A stretch of 32,920 nucleotides of DNA from an uncultured bacterium. GTDB lineage: Bacteria; Verrucomicrobiota; Kiritimatiellia; CAIKKV01; CAITUY01. The stretch covers positions 1 to 32,920 of the forward strand of contig CAJBSZ010000412.1 of assembly GCA_903958395.1 (NCBI GenBank). The letters run 5' to 3'. How positions within the stretch are numbered: the stretch's first letter is position 1; each line of letters opens with the position of its first letter. This document shows positions 8,387 to 17,058 of this stretch, piece after piece. Below the pieces are notes generated by a model. It saw nothing but the letters and a program-made list of their open reading frames with translations. It was not told the origin of the DNA and did not search any database. Both the position numbers and the translations under genes were made by a program.

Positions 8387-8840
8387 GTGCCGCGGTTATT
8401 TTGTGACAGAGTTGATGGTCACGGCCAACCCGGAGCACAATGCCAAGAACGCGGCTAAACTTGATTTTAAGGATTTGCAGGTTGAGTCTTCGGCTGAAGC
8501 CGTGCCGAATGAATCCGGCACAAGAATCTGGCGACTATTGCTTCATGTTCGTCAGAATGTTGGTCCGGAGAAAAATGCGCCCTACAATTTCGCTATTGTC
8601 CTACTTGGGCATTTCGAGGTGCATCCCGAATATCCCGACGCTAAGGTCCGACAATTGGTGTCAATTAACGGCAGTTCCATTCTCTACAGTGCAGCACGGC
8701 AGATTTTGCGAGATGCCATGCACAACGGTCCATTCTCCGCGCTTTTGTTGCCTACAGTGAGTTTCAGTGCACCGTCCCAGGACGCAGCACCCTCCAAGGT
8801 CGCCGAAGCCAAAGCGGATTATGGGACCGAGAAATCATGA
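8361..8840 (+). CDS. SecB-like chaperone of the TAC system
   Basis: 159 residues from the ATG at 8361, chosen for the GGGGTGG ribosome site 5 bp upstream and the usual overlap with the antitoxin gene. SecB hallmarks are visible: a first strand ending in LDFKDLQVES, the core PYNFAIVLLGHFEV, then LVSINGSSILYSAARQILRD and the final LLLPTVSF. Canonical SecB is about 155 residues and acts in protein export. Located behind a toxin-antitoxin pair, this copy most likely holds the antitoxin's C-terminal tail and protects it from aggregation and proteolysis. A general export role cannot be excluded. Confidence 0.85.
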   Translation: MQAMPSPLKCRGYFVTELMVTANPEHNAKNAAKLDFKDLQVESSAEAVPNESGTRIWRLLLHVRQNVGPEKNAPYNFAIVLLGHFEVHPEYPDAKVRQLVSINGSSILYSAARQILRDAMHNGPFSALLLPTVSFSAPSQDAAPSKVAEAKADYGTEKS

Positions 8841-9103
8841 GATGGAAGGCCGAGCGTTTACCCAAAAGTGTCGCAGGGACAGGTTAATAGACGCATCGCT
8901 CTCGCCCGATCCGGCCCGGGATGTGTGCACTGGAAAATCACAGGCTGAATTGGAGTCACTTTGCGATTTACTCGCGGTTAAACAGTGGAAAACGGATCCA
9001 CATCCAAAGGCTATTATGAAAAGTTCCTGAGAATTAAGATATTGAAAGTCGGATGCATTATTCAGGGAAGTCTCGCATTCACCTCAGATATCGGATCACT
9101 GTA
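8841..9103. other. Spacer between the TAC and STAND operons
   Basis: Only short frames occur here. A 16-codon frame starts at 8837, overlapping the secB stop, and a frame with QAELESLCDLLAVKQWKTDP ends near 9028. Neither resembles a known family. No strong promoter or terminator is evident, although the ATPase gene must start from this spacer. Confidence 0.4.
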
Positions 9104-12100
9104 ATGACAACCGCCCTCTATAATTGGAAACGCTTTTGGTGCCCCCGAGATGGGAAGATGAACCTTGGCGATGATGGTTATCTTGTCGATCCTGATGAAG
9201 CATTTGGGAGTTACGCGCATCCCGATGTGAAGGCCTACTCGGCAATTAATGAGATTCCTTGCTTGGGACTCCTTGGCGAACCTGGAATAGGTAAATCAAC
9301 AGCAATTCAAGAGGTTATTGAAACGGCACGACAGGCTAATAAGCATGTCATTGCAAAAAATCTGCGCCAGTACAGTAGTGAAGAGCGTCTTATTCGTGAC
9401 GTGTTTGAATCCAAAACCTATCAACAGTGGATTGATGGGGATTCCGCGTTGGAGCTGTTTCTCGACAGTCTTGATGAGAGCCTGCTTCGGATGGGCACTG
9501 TTGTTCCAATCCTATGTGAGCAGTTCCGTAAAGCACCAGTGAATCGCTTACGACTTAGGATAGCCTGTCGCACAGCCGAATGGCCACAAACACTGGAAGA
9601 AGTGATGTTGGAATGCTGGGGGAAGAAGGCTTGTGCCACGTATGAACTTGTCCCATTGCGTCGCAGAGATGTTATTACTGCCGCCGAAACAGAAGGTATC
9701 GATTCGCCTCGATTTCTTGATGAGGTCAAACGGTTGCGGGCACAATCACTTGCAATTAAGCCGGTTACTCTACGGTTTTTGCTGAAAACATACCGTCGAA
9801 ATGCGCGACTTTCGGATACGGAGGCTGACCTCTATCAGCAGGGTTGTCGCCTTTTGTGTGAAGAATCACCTGAACGCAAGGATAGCCGGACGCCTTATCG
9901 GTATGATCCTGATCAAAGGTTTGCCGTCGCCAAGCGCATCGCGGCTGTAACTGTATTTTCAAATAGGTATGCCATATGGACTGGCGCAGATGAAGGCGAT
10001 GTGCCTGATGAGGATGTTGCCATTGGTTTGTTAACTTCTGGCTATGAGGTGGTCAACGGAAAGCAGTTTCCTGTCGACCAATTAGCTGTGCTGGAGGCTT
10101 TAAATACGGGCCTATTTTCTTCCAGGGGGCCTGCACGAATGGGATGGGCCCACCTCACTTACTCTGATTTCCTTGCGGCAACCTACCTGATTGACCGTGG
10201 CACACCCTCCGGACAAATCTTGGCACTAATCACCGACAATCTGTCGGGGCAATGCAAAGTTATACCGCAGTTACACGAGGTCGCGTCTCGAATTGCCACA
10301 GCGAATAAAGAGTTATTCGATGCAATCATCAAACACGACCCCGTTGTGTTGTTGCGAAGCGATGTGGCCACAGCTGGGGAAACTCAGCGATTCGCGCTTG
10401 TTCAAGCACTTCTGGATCTATGCCATAGGGGGGAGTTTCCTTTTCGGTGGCTTGATTACTATGACCGTCTTCGTCATCTACGGCATTCGAGTCTAGGGGA
10501 ACAACTTCGCCCATACCTTGCTGATGCTGGATCCAACATTGATGCCCGGCTCCTGGCGCTTCATATAACGGAATCTTGTGCAGTATCCGGATTAACATCC
10601 GAACTGGTCGGTGTCGCCTTCGACAGTTCAGCGCACTTAGAACTTCGCCTGAATGCTATTGATGCAATCGGTGCGACCGCTGACGATAAAACAAAGGCTA
10701 GATTGATCGAACTGTGCAGTGAGAACTCAGGGCACGCCAGCAGACTCCGTGGGGCCGCTTTAATGGCTCTTTGGCCCAGATATATTTCGGCTGAACAATT
10801 GTTTGAAATTATTGATATTCCCACGACAGATAGCGAAATTAATAGGTACTCCTCATTTATCTCTGGTGGCGTAACTAAAAATCTGGGACCAGAGCACCTG
10901 CCTGCAGCTTTGCGGTGGGTAATCCGTCAAACGTGGAGTCGGCATAGTGGCGATACCGCGTATTGCCGCCTGCTCGATAAAATTCTTTTTTCGGCTTGGG
11001 AGTATATGGATGCGTTGGGTGTGCTTCCGCTGTTTGCTCAGGCAATTCACGCGCGAATTCTGTTGGATTATGGGCATTTAGTGGATTCTTCAAATAAAGA
11101 AAGCAATGCATTTTTAAATGATACAACTAAGCGGCGCAAACTTCTCTGTGAACTTGTTCCGCTAATGAAGGATTCCGAGCGGTACATCATCTGTTTGATT
11201 GAACAGCGTACTGGTATCGCGAAACCCGAAGATCTGCCATGGTTGCTCGATCAATTAGATCGTGAGACGAAATCAGAACTATTCAAGGTGTGGGGTATAC
11301 TTTGCAAGTCGTGCTTCGATCTGCGAAATGTTCACCATGTAGAATTGATCATAGACCTTGCGGCGCATAGTCCGGCGGTGCAAAAAGCCTTTGAATGGTA
11401 TTTGCAGCCAGTAGCACTTGATTCGCCCGAGGCGCAAGCAGGCCATGATGAGTATGAACGTGAGCGAGAGTGGCGCAAAACGGATGTAGAACGCCCTCAG
11501 CTTAATCCTCCTCTCGATGAACGCATCCCCCTGTGGCTGAAGCGGAGCGAGGCTGGGGAGCCGGAGATCTGGTGGCATCTAGTAAGGGAACTCACGCTTA
11601 CACCGGAGAGTCATCACTACCATGATGAGTGGGAGCCCGACATAACTGCTTTCCCGGGATGGCAATCGGCTGATGAGGGAACCAGAGCGAGAATTCTAGA
11701 AGCGGCAAGGCAATACATTCTCCACTGCAAAGATCGGTGGGCTGAGTGGATGGAATCATATGAGATAGAGAATTCTGGCTATCAAGCTCTTCGCCTTCTC
11801 CTCATCTTTGATCAGGTGTTTGTTAACAATCTGGAAGCGTCCAACTGGGTAAACTGGATCGCGGCTTTGTTGGATTACCCAAGGGGGCTCAGCGAAGAAG
11901 AGGCCGAGAAGTATCATCGACCCCTTATCGCGATGATTTATAGACTATTACCTGAATCTTTTGTTGTTGCGCTTAAGGCTGGTGTCCGTCGTGAGGCAGT
12001 CAAAGGCCCTATAACATCGTGCCTTGAGCGAGTTGTTCATATTCTCGACGATAGACTGTGCACGTGTTTACGCGTAATGATTGATGATGGCACCATAAAT

Positions 12101-13390
12101 GAAAATTGCGTTCGAGAGTTGATCGTTTTTTTGGTTGCGCATCGCGATCCGGAAGTTGTCAGCATGGTGTGGACGCAAGTCACTGAACCATTACCTGCCG
12201 ATGGAGATCAGCGCAATCGACTTGTGGCCGCAGTTGCGGCATTAGGTGTTGATGTCAGTGCTGAACACTGGCCGAGACTGTGGAATGTTTTCCAATCTAG
12301 CCCGGACTTCGGGCGTTCAGTTGTGGGTATATGGACTAGTGAACATCGAAGGAATACGGTTTTAACCAAGTTATCTGACAATCAATTGGCCGATTTGTAC
12401 ATTTGGGTGTCTCGTCAATTCCCATATAGCGAGGATCCAAGACAAATGGGATATCACGGAATCGGTGCCCGTGAGCAGATTGCCGATTGGCGTGACCAGT
12501 ACCTTCTGCAGCTTCTCAAAAATCGAGGGACATTTTCGGCATGTGCAGCCCTGGTGTCAGTTCAGGCTGCTTTGCCTGAGGTCACGTGGCTTCGCTTCAC
12601 TGTAGCAGAGGCAATTGCCATAGCCCGGAGAAAGAATTGGCGTCCACCACAACCTCCGGAAGTATTAAGATTAGTCAGTGACCGGGACTCGCGTATCGTT
12701 AGCGATCCTAGCCAACTGGTCACTGTAATCATGGAATCATTGAATAGACTGCAATCCGAATTACATGACAAGACCCCCGCTGTTCGAGATGTCTGGGATC
12801 ACTCTCGAAATGGGAATGCCTGGCAACCCATCGACGAGAATGCCTTGTCTGACTATGTTGCACGTTTTCTGAACAGGGATATATCTGCACGCGGTATTGT
12901 TGTTAACCGTGAAGTGGAGATACGGCGAGGGAATGGGCAGCCAGGAGAAACGACGGATATTCACGTTGATGCCGTTGTTGAAGCCGCTGGCGGTGTACGT
13001 GACGTCATAACCTGCATTATTGAGGCAAAGGGATGCTGGCATGCCGAACTTAAGACAGCCCTGCAGACCCAACTCGTCGACAGGTATTTGCACAAAAATC
13101 AGTGTCGCCAGGGATTGTATCTTGTCGGATGGTTTATGTGTGAGGCTTGGGATAAAGATGACTCGCGAAAGAAGGCCACTCCGGATATGACGATTGAGGA
13201 AGTGCGTTCCTTATTTTCTGCTCAAGCTGCTTTGTTATCAGGCGAGGACTTAACCGTAAAATCGTTCATATTAGATCTATCCTTGGATCCACATACGCCC
13301 AAACAAAAGGTGGTAAATGCCAAAGAATTATCAAACTTTCGACAAAAGCCACGTCGAAATGGAGAAAAACGCAAAAGGAGCAATGCGTGA
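9104..13390 (+). CDS. STAND/NACHT-like ATPase with C-terminal PD-(D/E)xK-like nuclease
   Basis: 1428 residues from ATG 9104; an in-frame ATG at 9053 would add 17 unremarkable residues. Walker A is GEPGIGKST (58-66) and Walker B is LFLDSLDE (118-125). R152-IACRTAEW is the sensor-type strand typical of NACHT/STAND P-loop proteins. A winged-helix-like stretch (about 180-260) is followed by nearly 1000 residues of alpha-helical, probably HEAT-like repeats. The last 150 residues carry VNREVEIRRG, then D1289 (IHVDAV) and E1307-A-K1309 (CIIEAKG), plus a trailing Gln-rich helix, matching a PD-(D/E)xK fold. Known bacterial STAND defence proteins (Avs) sense phage proteins through the repeats and activate an effector that is usually N-terminal; here it is C-terminal. 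It heads a likely operon with the next two genes. Confidence 0.8.
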   Translation: MTTALYNWKRFWCPRDGKMNLGDDGYLVDPDEAFGSYAHPDVKAYSAINEIPCLGLLGEPGIGKSTAIQEVIETARQANKHVIAKNLRQYSSEERLIRDVFESKTYQQWIDGDSALELFLDSLDESLLRMGTVVPILCEQFRKAPVNRLRLRIACRTAEWPQTLEEVMLECWGKKACATYELVPLRRRDVITAAETEGIDSPRFLDEVKRLRAQSLAIKPVTLRFLLKTYRRNARLSDTEADLYQQGCRLLCEESPERKDSRTPYRYDPDQRFAVAKRIAAVTVFSNRYAIWTGADEGDVPDEDVAIGLLTSGYEVVNGKQFPVDQLAVLEALNTGLFSSRGPARMGWAHLTYSDFLAATYLIDRGTPSGQILALITDNLSGQCKVIPQLHEVASRIATANKELFDAIIKHDPVVLLRSDVATAGETQRFALVQALLDLCHRGEFPFRWLDYYDRLRHLRHSSLGEQLRPYLADAGSNIDARLLALHITESCAVSGLTSELVGVAFDSSAHLELRLNAIDAIGATADDKTKARLIELCSENSGHASRLRGAALMALWPRYISAEQLFEIIDIPTTDSEINRYSSFISGGVTKNLGPEHLPAALRWVIRQTWSRHSGDTAYCRLLDKILFSAWEYMDALGVLPLFAQAIHARILLDYGHLVDSSNKESNAFLNDTTKRRKLLCELVPLMKDSERYIICLIEQRTGIAKPEDLPWLLDQLDRETKSELFKVWGILCKSCFDLRNVHHVELIIDLAAHSPAVQKAFEWYLQPVALDSPEAQAGHDEYEREREWRKTDVERPQLNPPLDERIPLWLKRSEAGEPEIWWHLVRELTLTPESHHYHDEWEPDITAFPGWQSADEGTRARILEAARQYILHCKDRWAEWMESYEIENSGYQALRLLLIFDQVFVNNLEASNWVNWIAALLDYPRGLSEEEAEKYHRPLIAMIYRLLPESFVVALKAGVRREAVKGPITSCLERVVHILDDRLCTCLRVMIDDGTINENCVRELIVFLVAHRDPEVVSMVWTQVTEPLPADGDQRNRLVAAVAALGVDVSAEHWPRLWNVFQSSPDFGRSVVGIWTSEHRRNTVLTKLSDNQLADLYIWVSRQFPYSEDPRQMGYHGIGAREQIADWRDQYLLQLLKNRGTFSACAALVSVQAALPEVTWLRFTVAEAIAIARRKNWRPPQPPEVLRLVSDRDSRIVSDPSQLVTVIMESLNRLQSELHDKTPAVRDVWDHSRNGNAWQPIDENALSDYVARFLNRDISARGIVVNREVEIRRGNGQPGETTDIHVDAVVEAAGGVRDVITCIIEAKGCWHAELKTALQTQLVDRYLHKNQCRQGLYLVGWFMCEAWDKDDSRKKATPDMTIEEVRSLFSAQAALLSGEDLTVKSFILDLSLDPHTPKQKVVNAKELSNFRQKPRRNGEKRKRSNA

Positions 13391-13441
13391 GGGCGATCAG
13401 AACAACAGCAAGGTTTGGCGTGAATACCAGGAGATACCATC

Positions 13442-14299
13442 GTGGCTGAAGACCTAATTGATTTTTCTGTCCCTCTTGGTCCCGTGTCGGTAAGCATCAA
13501 CGGCCTGTTACGAAAACTGTTTGTCCGAAAGGCCCAGAGTCCCTCGGATATCGTTGCGGAAAGGTTTCTGGTGCTATTTGGTGCACACGGTGTGGCTGTG
13601 TCACAAATCCCACGTCTGCTTCCGCAGGTGGGGCTTGATCACCTTAACTCGCGTGATTCACTCTTGGGTGCTCTTACAAACGATGTGCTGGATGAAACTG
13701 GTAAACTTTTTGGAGTGGAGCGGGAGTGGTTGGATGGCGTTAGCGACCGTCTGTATGCATCTCGAACGATCTATAAGCGCCCGGTGAATTTATTCCGCGA
13801 TCTTGCGACCTTGAAGCGCGATGATGACTGGTTCCCTGTGCGTGTTTTGTATTGCACGAACGAGTTGAACGCGGCCGACAACCGTTCACAGCCCCTTGTT
13901 TTGCTATTGGCGGAGCGAATCGCGGAATTCGGTGACGAAGAGATCATGAAGTACCGGGTCTATTCAGACACTTGGGACTGGAGTTATGGCCCAGCTCGGG
14001 TCCAACTCAAGGCAATGGCCCGACTTGCGTTTCTAGCTTTGGATTGCCCCGTACCCTTGTATCGGGTTGGATCCGGCATAATGGACCGCATAATGGACGG
14101 CAAAGCCGTGCCGCGCAGTTATCTGACGGGGTCACCACTGACGAATCCCTCGCTTGAGGATTTTGCTTTAACGGTAGAGGAAAGCGGCCAGGCTAAAGAG
14201 TGTGAAGAGCTTCCGACGGTATTGCAATATATCCGGGAAACGAAACTGGATGAGGCTGCCGCCAGGACGGTGAGCCAACAAAAGGGAGAAGACTCATGA
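13442..14299 (+). CDS. Companion protein of the STAND operon (HTH-like N-terminus)
   Basis: 285 residues starting at GTG 13442, with AGGAG 8 bp upstream. Residues about 35-100 (ERFLVLFGAHGVAVSQIPRL, then DETGKLFGVEREWLDGVSDR) have the spacing of an XRE-like HTH followed by a short wing. I recall this region in uncharacterised proteins near ATPase defence genes, but cannot name a family. Residues about 110-220 form a mixed alpha/beta domain (FPVRVLYCTNELNAADNR and VLLLAERIAEFGDEEIMKYR) that could bind a ligand or the ATPase. It lies 51 bp after the ATPase and overlaps the GIY-YIG gene (ATGA), so it is co-translated. It may be a regulator or a sensor adaptor; this is inference from position. 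Confidence 0.55.
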   Translation: MAEDLIDFSVPLGPVSVSINGLLRKLFVRKAQSPSDIVAERFLVLFGAHGVAVSQIPRLLPQVGLDHLNSRDSLLGALTNDVLDETGKLFGVEREWLDGVSDRLYASRTIYKRPVNLFRDLATLKRDDDWFPVRVLYCTNELNAADNRSQPLVLLLAERIAEFGDEEIMKYRVYSDTWDWSYGPARVQLKAMARLAFLALDCPVPLYRVGSGIMDRIMDGKAVPRSYLTGSPLTNPSLEDFALTVEESGQAKECEELPTVLQYIRETKLDEAAARTVSQQKGEDS

Positions 14300-14994
14300 A
14301 AAGACGCACGCAATTAGTTTGTCAACACTTGGAGAACATTTCCCGGCAGGCGTTGGAGCGGCATCAGGATATTATCGGGCAGTATGCGCGGGGGCGGCAG
14401 GGGATCTATGCGTTGTATCGCCGGGGAAAACTTTACTATGTCGGATTGGCGACCAACCTGCGGAATCGCCTGAAACAGCATCTCAAAGATCGGCATGGCG
14501 GGTCATGGGATCAATTCTCGGTCTACCTGACGGTCGGCGACAATCACCTGCGAGAACTTGAGGCCTTGATGTTGCGGACAGTCAAACCCTCCGGCAACAA
14601 GCAGAAGGGGAAGTTTGCGAAATCGGAGGACCTGCGCCGGAGGTTTCGCCGGGATATCAAGAAATGCGTTCTGTCGGAGATGGATGGCCTGTTTGGCTTT
14701 AGTCGGAAGGAAAAAAAGCCCGAAACTCACGTTGAAGAAGAGCATGATGGGCGCACCCCGGCGCTCGCGGAATATATCTCCACTCCCATGTTGCTACGCG
14801 CCAGATTCAAGGGCGAAATCCTCACCGCCCGTGTTCGTCGTGACGGAACCGTCCGTTTTGACGGCAAAGTCTACACCTCGCCGTCTATGGCCGCCGCACT
14901 CGCGTGCAAGCGCCGAACCTGTAACGGCTGGACCTTCTGGCAGTATGAGCGCGCCCCGGGTGATTGGGTGGCCATTGACAAATTGCGGAGGTAG
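14296..14994 (+). CDS. GIY-YIG nuclease fused to a RAMA-like domain
   Basis: 232 residues. The N-terminal GIY-YIG domain has GIY at 36-38, YYVG at 47-50, the catalytic-type Arg in LRNRLKQH (56/58), Glu in RELEALMLR (87 or 89) and Asn101 in PSGNKQ, so the active site looks complete. A charged linker (about 125-160) leads to a C-terminal domain at about 165-232 with FDGKVYTSPSMAAALACKRR and CNGWTFWQYE, the signature of RAMA-type domains, which are linked to restriction and modification and thought to sense modified DNA. A nuclease with a modification-reading domain fits cleavage of modified phage DNA or damaged DNA. ATGA overlap ties it to the preceding gene. Confidence 0.8.
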   Translation: MKRRTQLVCQHLENISRQALERHQDIIGQYARGRQGIYALYRRGKLYYVGLATNLRNRLKQHLKDRHGGSWDQFSVYLTVGDNHLRELEALMLRTVKPSGNKQKGKFAKSEDLRRRFRRDIKKCVLSEMDGLFGFSRKEKKPETHVEEEHDGRTPALAEYISTPMLLRARFKGEILTARVRRDGTVRFDGKVYTSPSMAAALACKRRTCNGWTFWQYERAPGDWVAIDKLRR

Positions 14995-15054
14995 CAGGGT
15001 TGTGTTGTCCGAAAATATCGGACAACTGAAGATGAAGTCCAGTGAAGGGCAATT

Positions 15055-15621
15055 ATGACTGTTCAATACAAATCCAGATTGGCGCGAATGTGGTTTCTGC
15101 ATGCCAAAACAACGGCGTCCGGGAAACCCGGCTATTTCTTTTCTATGGACGACGGGGGCGCTTTGGTTGAATCGGTTCCGGATGGCTATGAGATTTATGA
15201 GAACATCAATGGACAGGTGTTCCTGAGAAAAAAGACTACGCAGGTCATCCGGCCTGATGAACTGGCTCTGGTGGAAGCGACATTGCGCAAACACGGGGAG
15301 CCTTGGCGTTACCGGGCGGAGATCAAGAAGAACACCATTACCGTGTACGCGGCTGACGATCTGTCTGGGCTCAGCCGGATGGCGGTCGACTTTGGCCGCC
15401 GTCCATTGACGGAATCCGAAAACGCCCGGTTTGCCTCCTATCAGGCAGTGTTGCGGTTTGTCGTGACCGACAAGAAGTCCCGCACCTTTTGTACAGAGCG
15501 GTTTTGTTTCAAAGGCGGCATCGATGACTGGATCTTCATTGACGGCCCCGATGTGTTGGCGTCACAGATCCGTCAGTATGTTAAACATCTGGGGCAGGAG
15601 TCGTTTTTTGAATTATTCTGA
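15055..15621 (+). CDS. Uncharacterised protein, 188 residues
   Basis: I do not recognise a named family. The protein starts with a Trp/Phe-rich strand (ARMWFLHAKTT), has a conserved-looking GYEIYENINGQVFLRKK segment (about 43-60) and a beta-rich C-terminal half ending in DDWIFIDGPDVLASQIRQYV. No signal peptide or membrane segment is visible, so it is probably cytoplasmic. It lies 60 bp after the GIY-YIG gene and 23 bp before the DUF6933-pRiA4b gene on the same strand, so it may share their transcript. Confidence 0.6.
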   Translation: MTVQYKSRLARMWFLHAKTTASGKPGYFFSMDDGGALVESVPDGYEIYENINGQVFLRKKTTQVIRPDELALVEATLRKHGEPWRYRAEIKKNTITVYAADDLSGLSRMAVDFGRRPLTESENARFASYQAVLRFVVTDKKSRTFCTERFCFKGGIDDWIFIDGPDVLASQIRQYVKHLGQESFFELF

Positions 15622-15644
15622 GGGAGAAAGCGGGAGACATCACC

Positions 15645-16946
15645 ATGATCATGCGGTTGACGGCGAGGTTGGGAAAGAAGATTCATATGGAGCCAGGGAT
15701 TATACTGCCGGCAGATCCCAATCCGTTTGCCGACTGGTCGGCCCGGGTGTTCACGGTCAATCGGGCACAGTACATCCTCATCACCAACACGGTGTCGCTG
15801 TTTTCCGTGGTCTTGCACGGGAAAGGGATCACCGATGACCACACGTTCATCCGGGATGGGTTCGCCATGCTTCGCGAGGTGCTGCAGGAGTATAAAATGG
15901 CACCGTTCTATGAGCGGTTTATCGCCCCGAACGCCGATGTCATTCGCTATTCCAAGGCGCTGAACCGTTCCATTACTGCGTCCATGAACGACCTGGAGCG
16001 AAACGCCGCTTTTTCCATGGGCTGTAGGGGGCTCTCCCCGTTTGACGCGTCGATGCAGTTGAACCGAACCCCCATGGGCACTCTGCATTTCGCCTACCCT
16101 GTGGAGGCGCTTTGCGAACTACGCTCTAAAGTGGCTGGGCTTGACGCCGGGGGCGATCCCGTGGTTCCCCCGGGCGAGACGGTGGGCCAAAAGAGTTCCA
16201 CTCCTGTGGCAGCAGGGGATCCGAAACGGGTGGATTTGCAGCGTGTTCCCCGGAAAGCACCCGCGCCGTCTACGCCTTTTGCCGTTCCACTTTCTTTTAC
16301 CAAGGTGTACCAGTTCAAGGTTACCCTTCAGGAAACCGAGCCACTGGTGTGGCGGCGAATTCAGGTTCCGGGGTGTTATACATTCTGGGATCTCCATTGT
16401 GCCATCACCGATGCTTTCGGCTGGCTCGATTACCACCTTCACCTGTTTACTCTTCCAAACCCATCAACTGACGAGCTCACCCGGTTCGGGATTCCTGACG
16501 AAGAGGATGATGATTTCATGTCATACAAAACCCTGCCGGGCTGGAAGACTCGGATCTCCCGGTTCTTTACGCTGGTCAACAACCGCTCGGAGTATGTGTA
16601 TGACTTTGGAGACAATTGGATCCATTCGGTGGAGTTAGAGGCCGTCATGCAGAAGGAGCCGGACAGCGTCTATCCCCGATGCGTCGGCGGTGAGAACGCT
16701 TGTCCGCCTGAAGATTGTGGTGGGCCAGGCGGATATGAGAATTTCAAGAGGAGCATGCAAGATCACCAGGCGGAAGACCATGATAGCCTTCTGGAGTGGG
16801 CCGGCGGTCAATTCGATCCGGAAGCGTGTGACCTCGGGGTTGTTCGATTCGAAGACCCGCGTATGCGATGGAATATCGCGTTTTGCCACGCTTCAATTCC
16901 GGACGGCATGCGGGTCGCCCAATATCATCAATGGGGAATGAGGTAG
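15645..16946 (+). CDS. DUF6933 - plasmid pRiA4b Orf3-like fusion
   Basis: 433 residues with two modules. Residues about 3-150 (MRLTARLGKKIHMEPGIILP, then VNRAQYILITNTVSLFSVVL) fit DUF6933. After a Pro/Ala-rich linker, residues about 222-415 are a pRiA4b Orf-3-like domain (YQFKVTLQETEPLVWRRIQV, then YDFGDNWIHSVELE and CVGGENACPPEDCGGPGGYE with its conserved Cys and Gly). Orf-3-like proteins are frequent on plasmids and in accessory regions; their function is not known. GGGAG lies 8 bp before the ATG. The fusion suggests the two domains act together. It ends the gene block before a 112-bp gap. Confidence 0.8.
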   Translation: MIMRLTARLGKKIHMEPGIILPADPNPFADWSARVFTVNRAQYILITNTVSLFSVVLHGKGITDDHTFIRDGFAMLREVLQEYKMAPFYERFIAPNADVIRYSKALNRSITASMNDLERNAAFSMGCRGLSPFDASMQLNRTPMGTLHFAYPVEALCELRSKVAGLDAGGDPVVPPGETVGQKSSTPVAAGDPKRVDLQRVPRKAPAPSTPFAVPLSFTKVYQFKVTLQETEPLVWRRIQVPGCYTFWDLHCAITDAFGWLDYHLHLFTLPNPSTDELTRFGIPDEEDDDFMSYKTLPGWKTRISRFFTLVNNRSEYVYDFGDNWIHSVELEAVMQKEPDSVYPRCVGGENACPPEDCGGPGGYENFKRSMQDHQAEDHDSLLEWAGGQFDPEACDLGVVRFEDPRMRWNIAFCHASIPDGMRVAQYHQWGMR

Positions 16947-17058
16947 GCCCCGGATAAATTTCCCGAGCCAATCTGGTTGAAATCGAGGCGGCGGCAAAAT
17001 GTGTAACTGAATCAGCCGCACTGTGCTACATGATGGGACGACGAAGAAAAGGTGTATA

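Noticed and set aside
8767-9030. 87-codon ORF between the TAC and STAND genes
   Set aside because: It starts inside secB in another frame and shows no family pattern.
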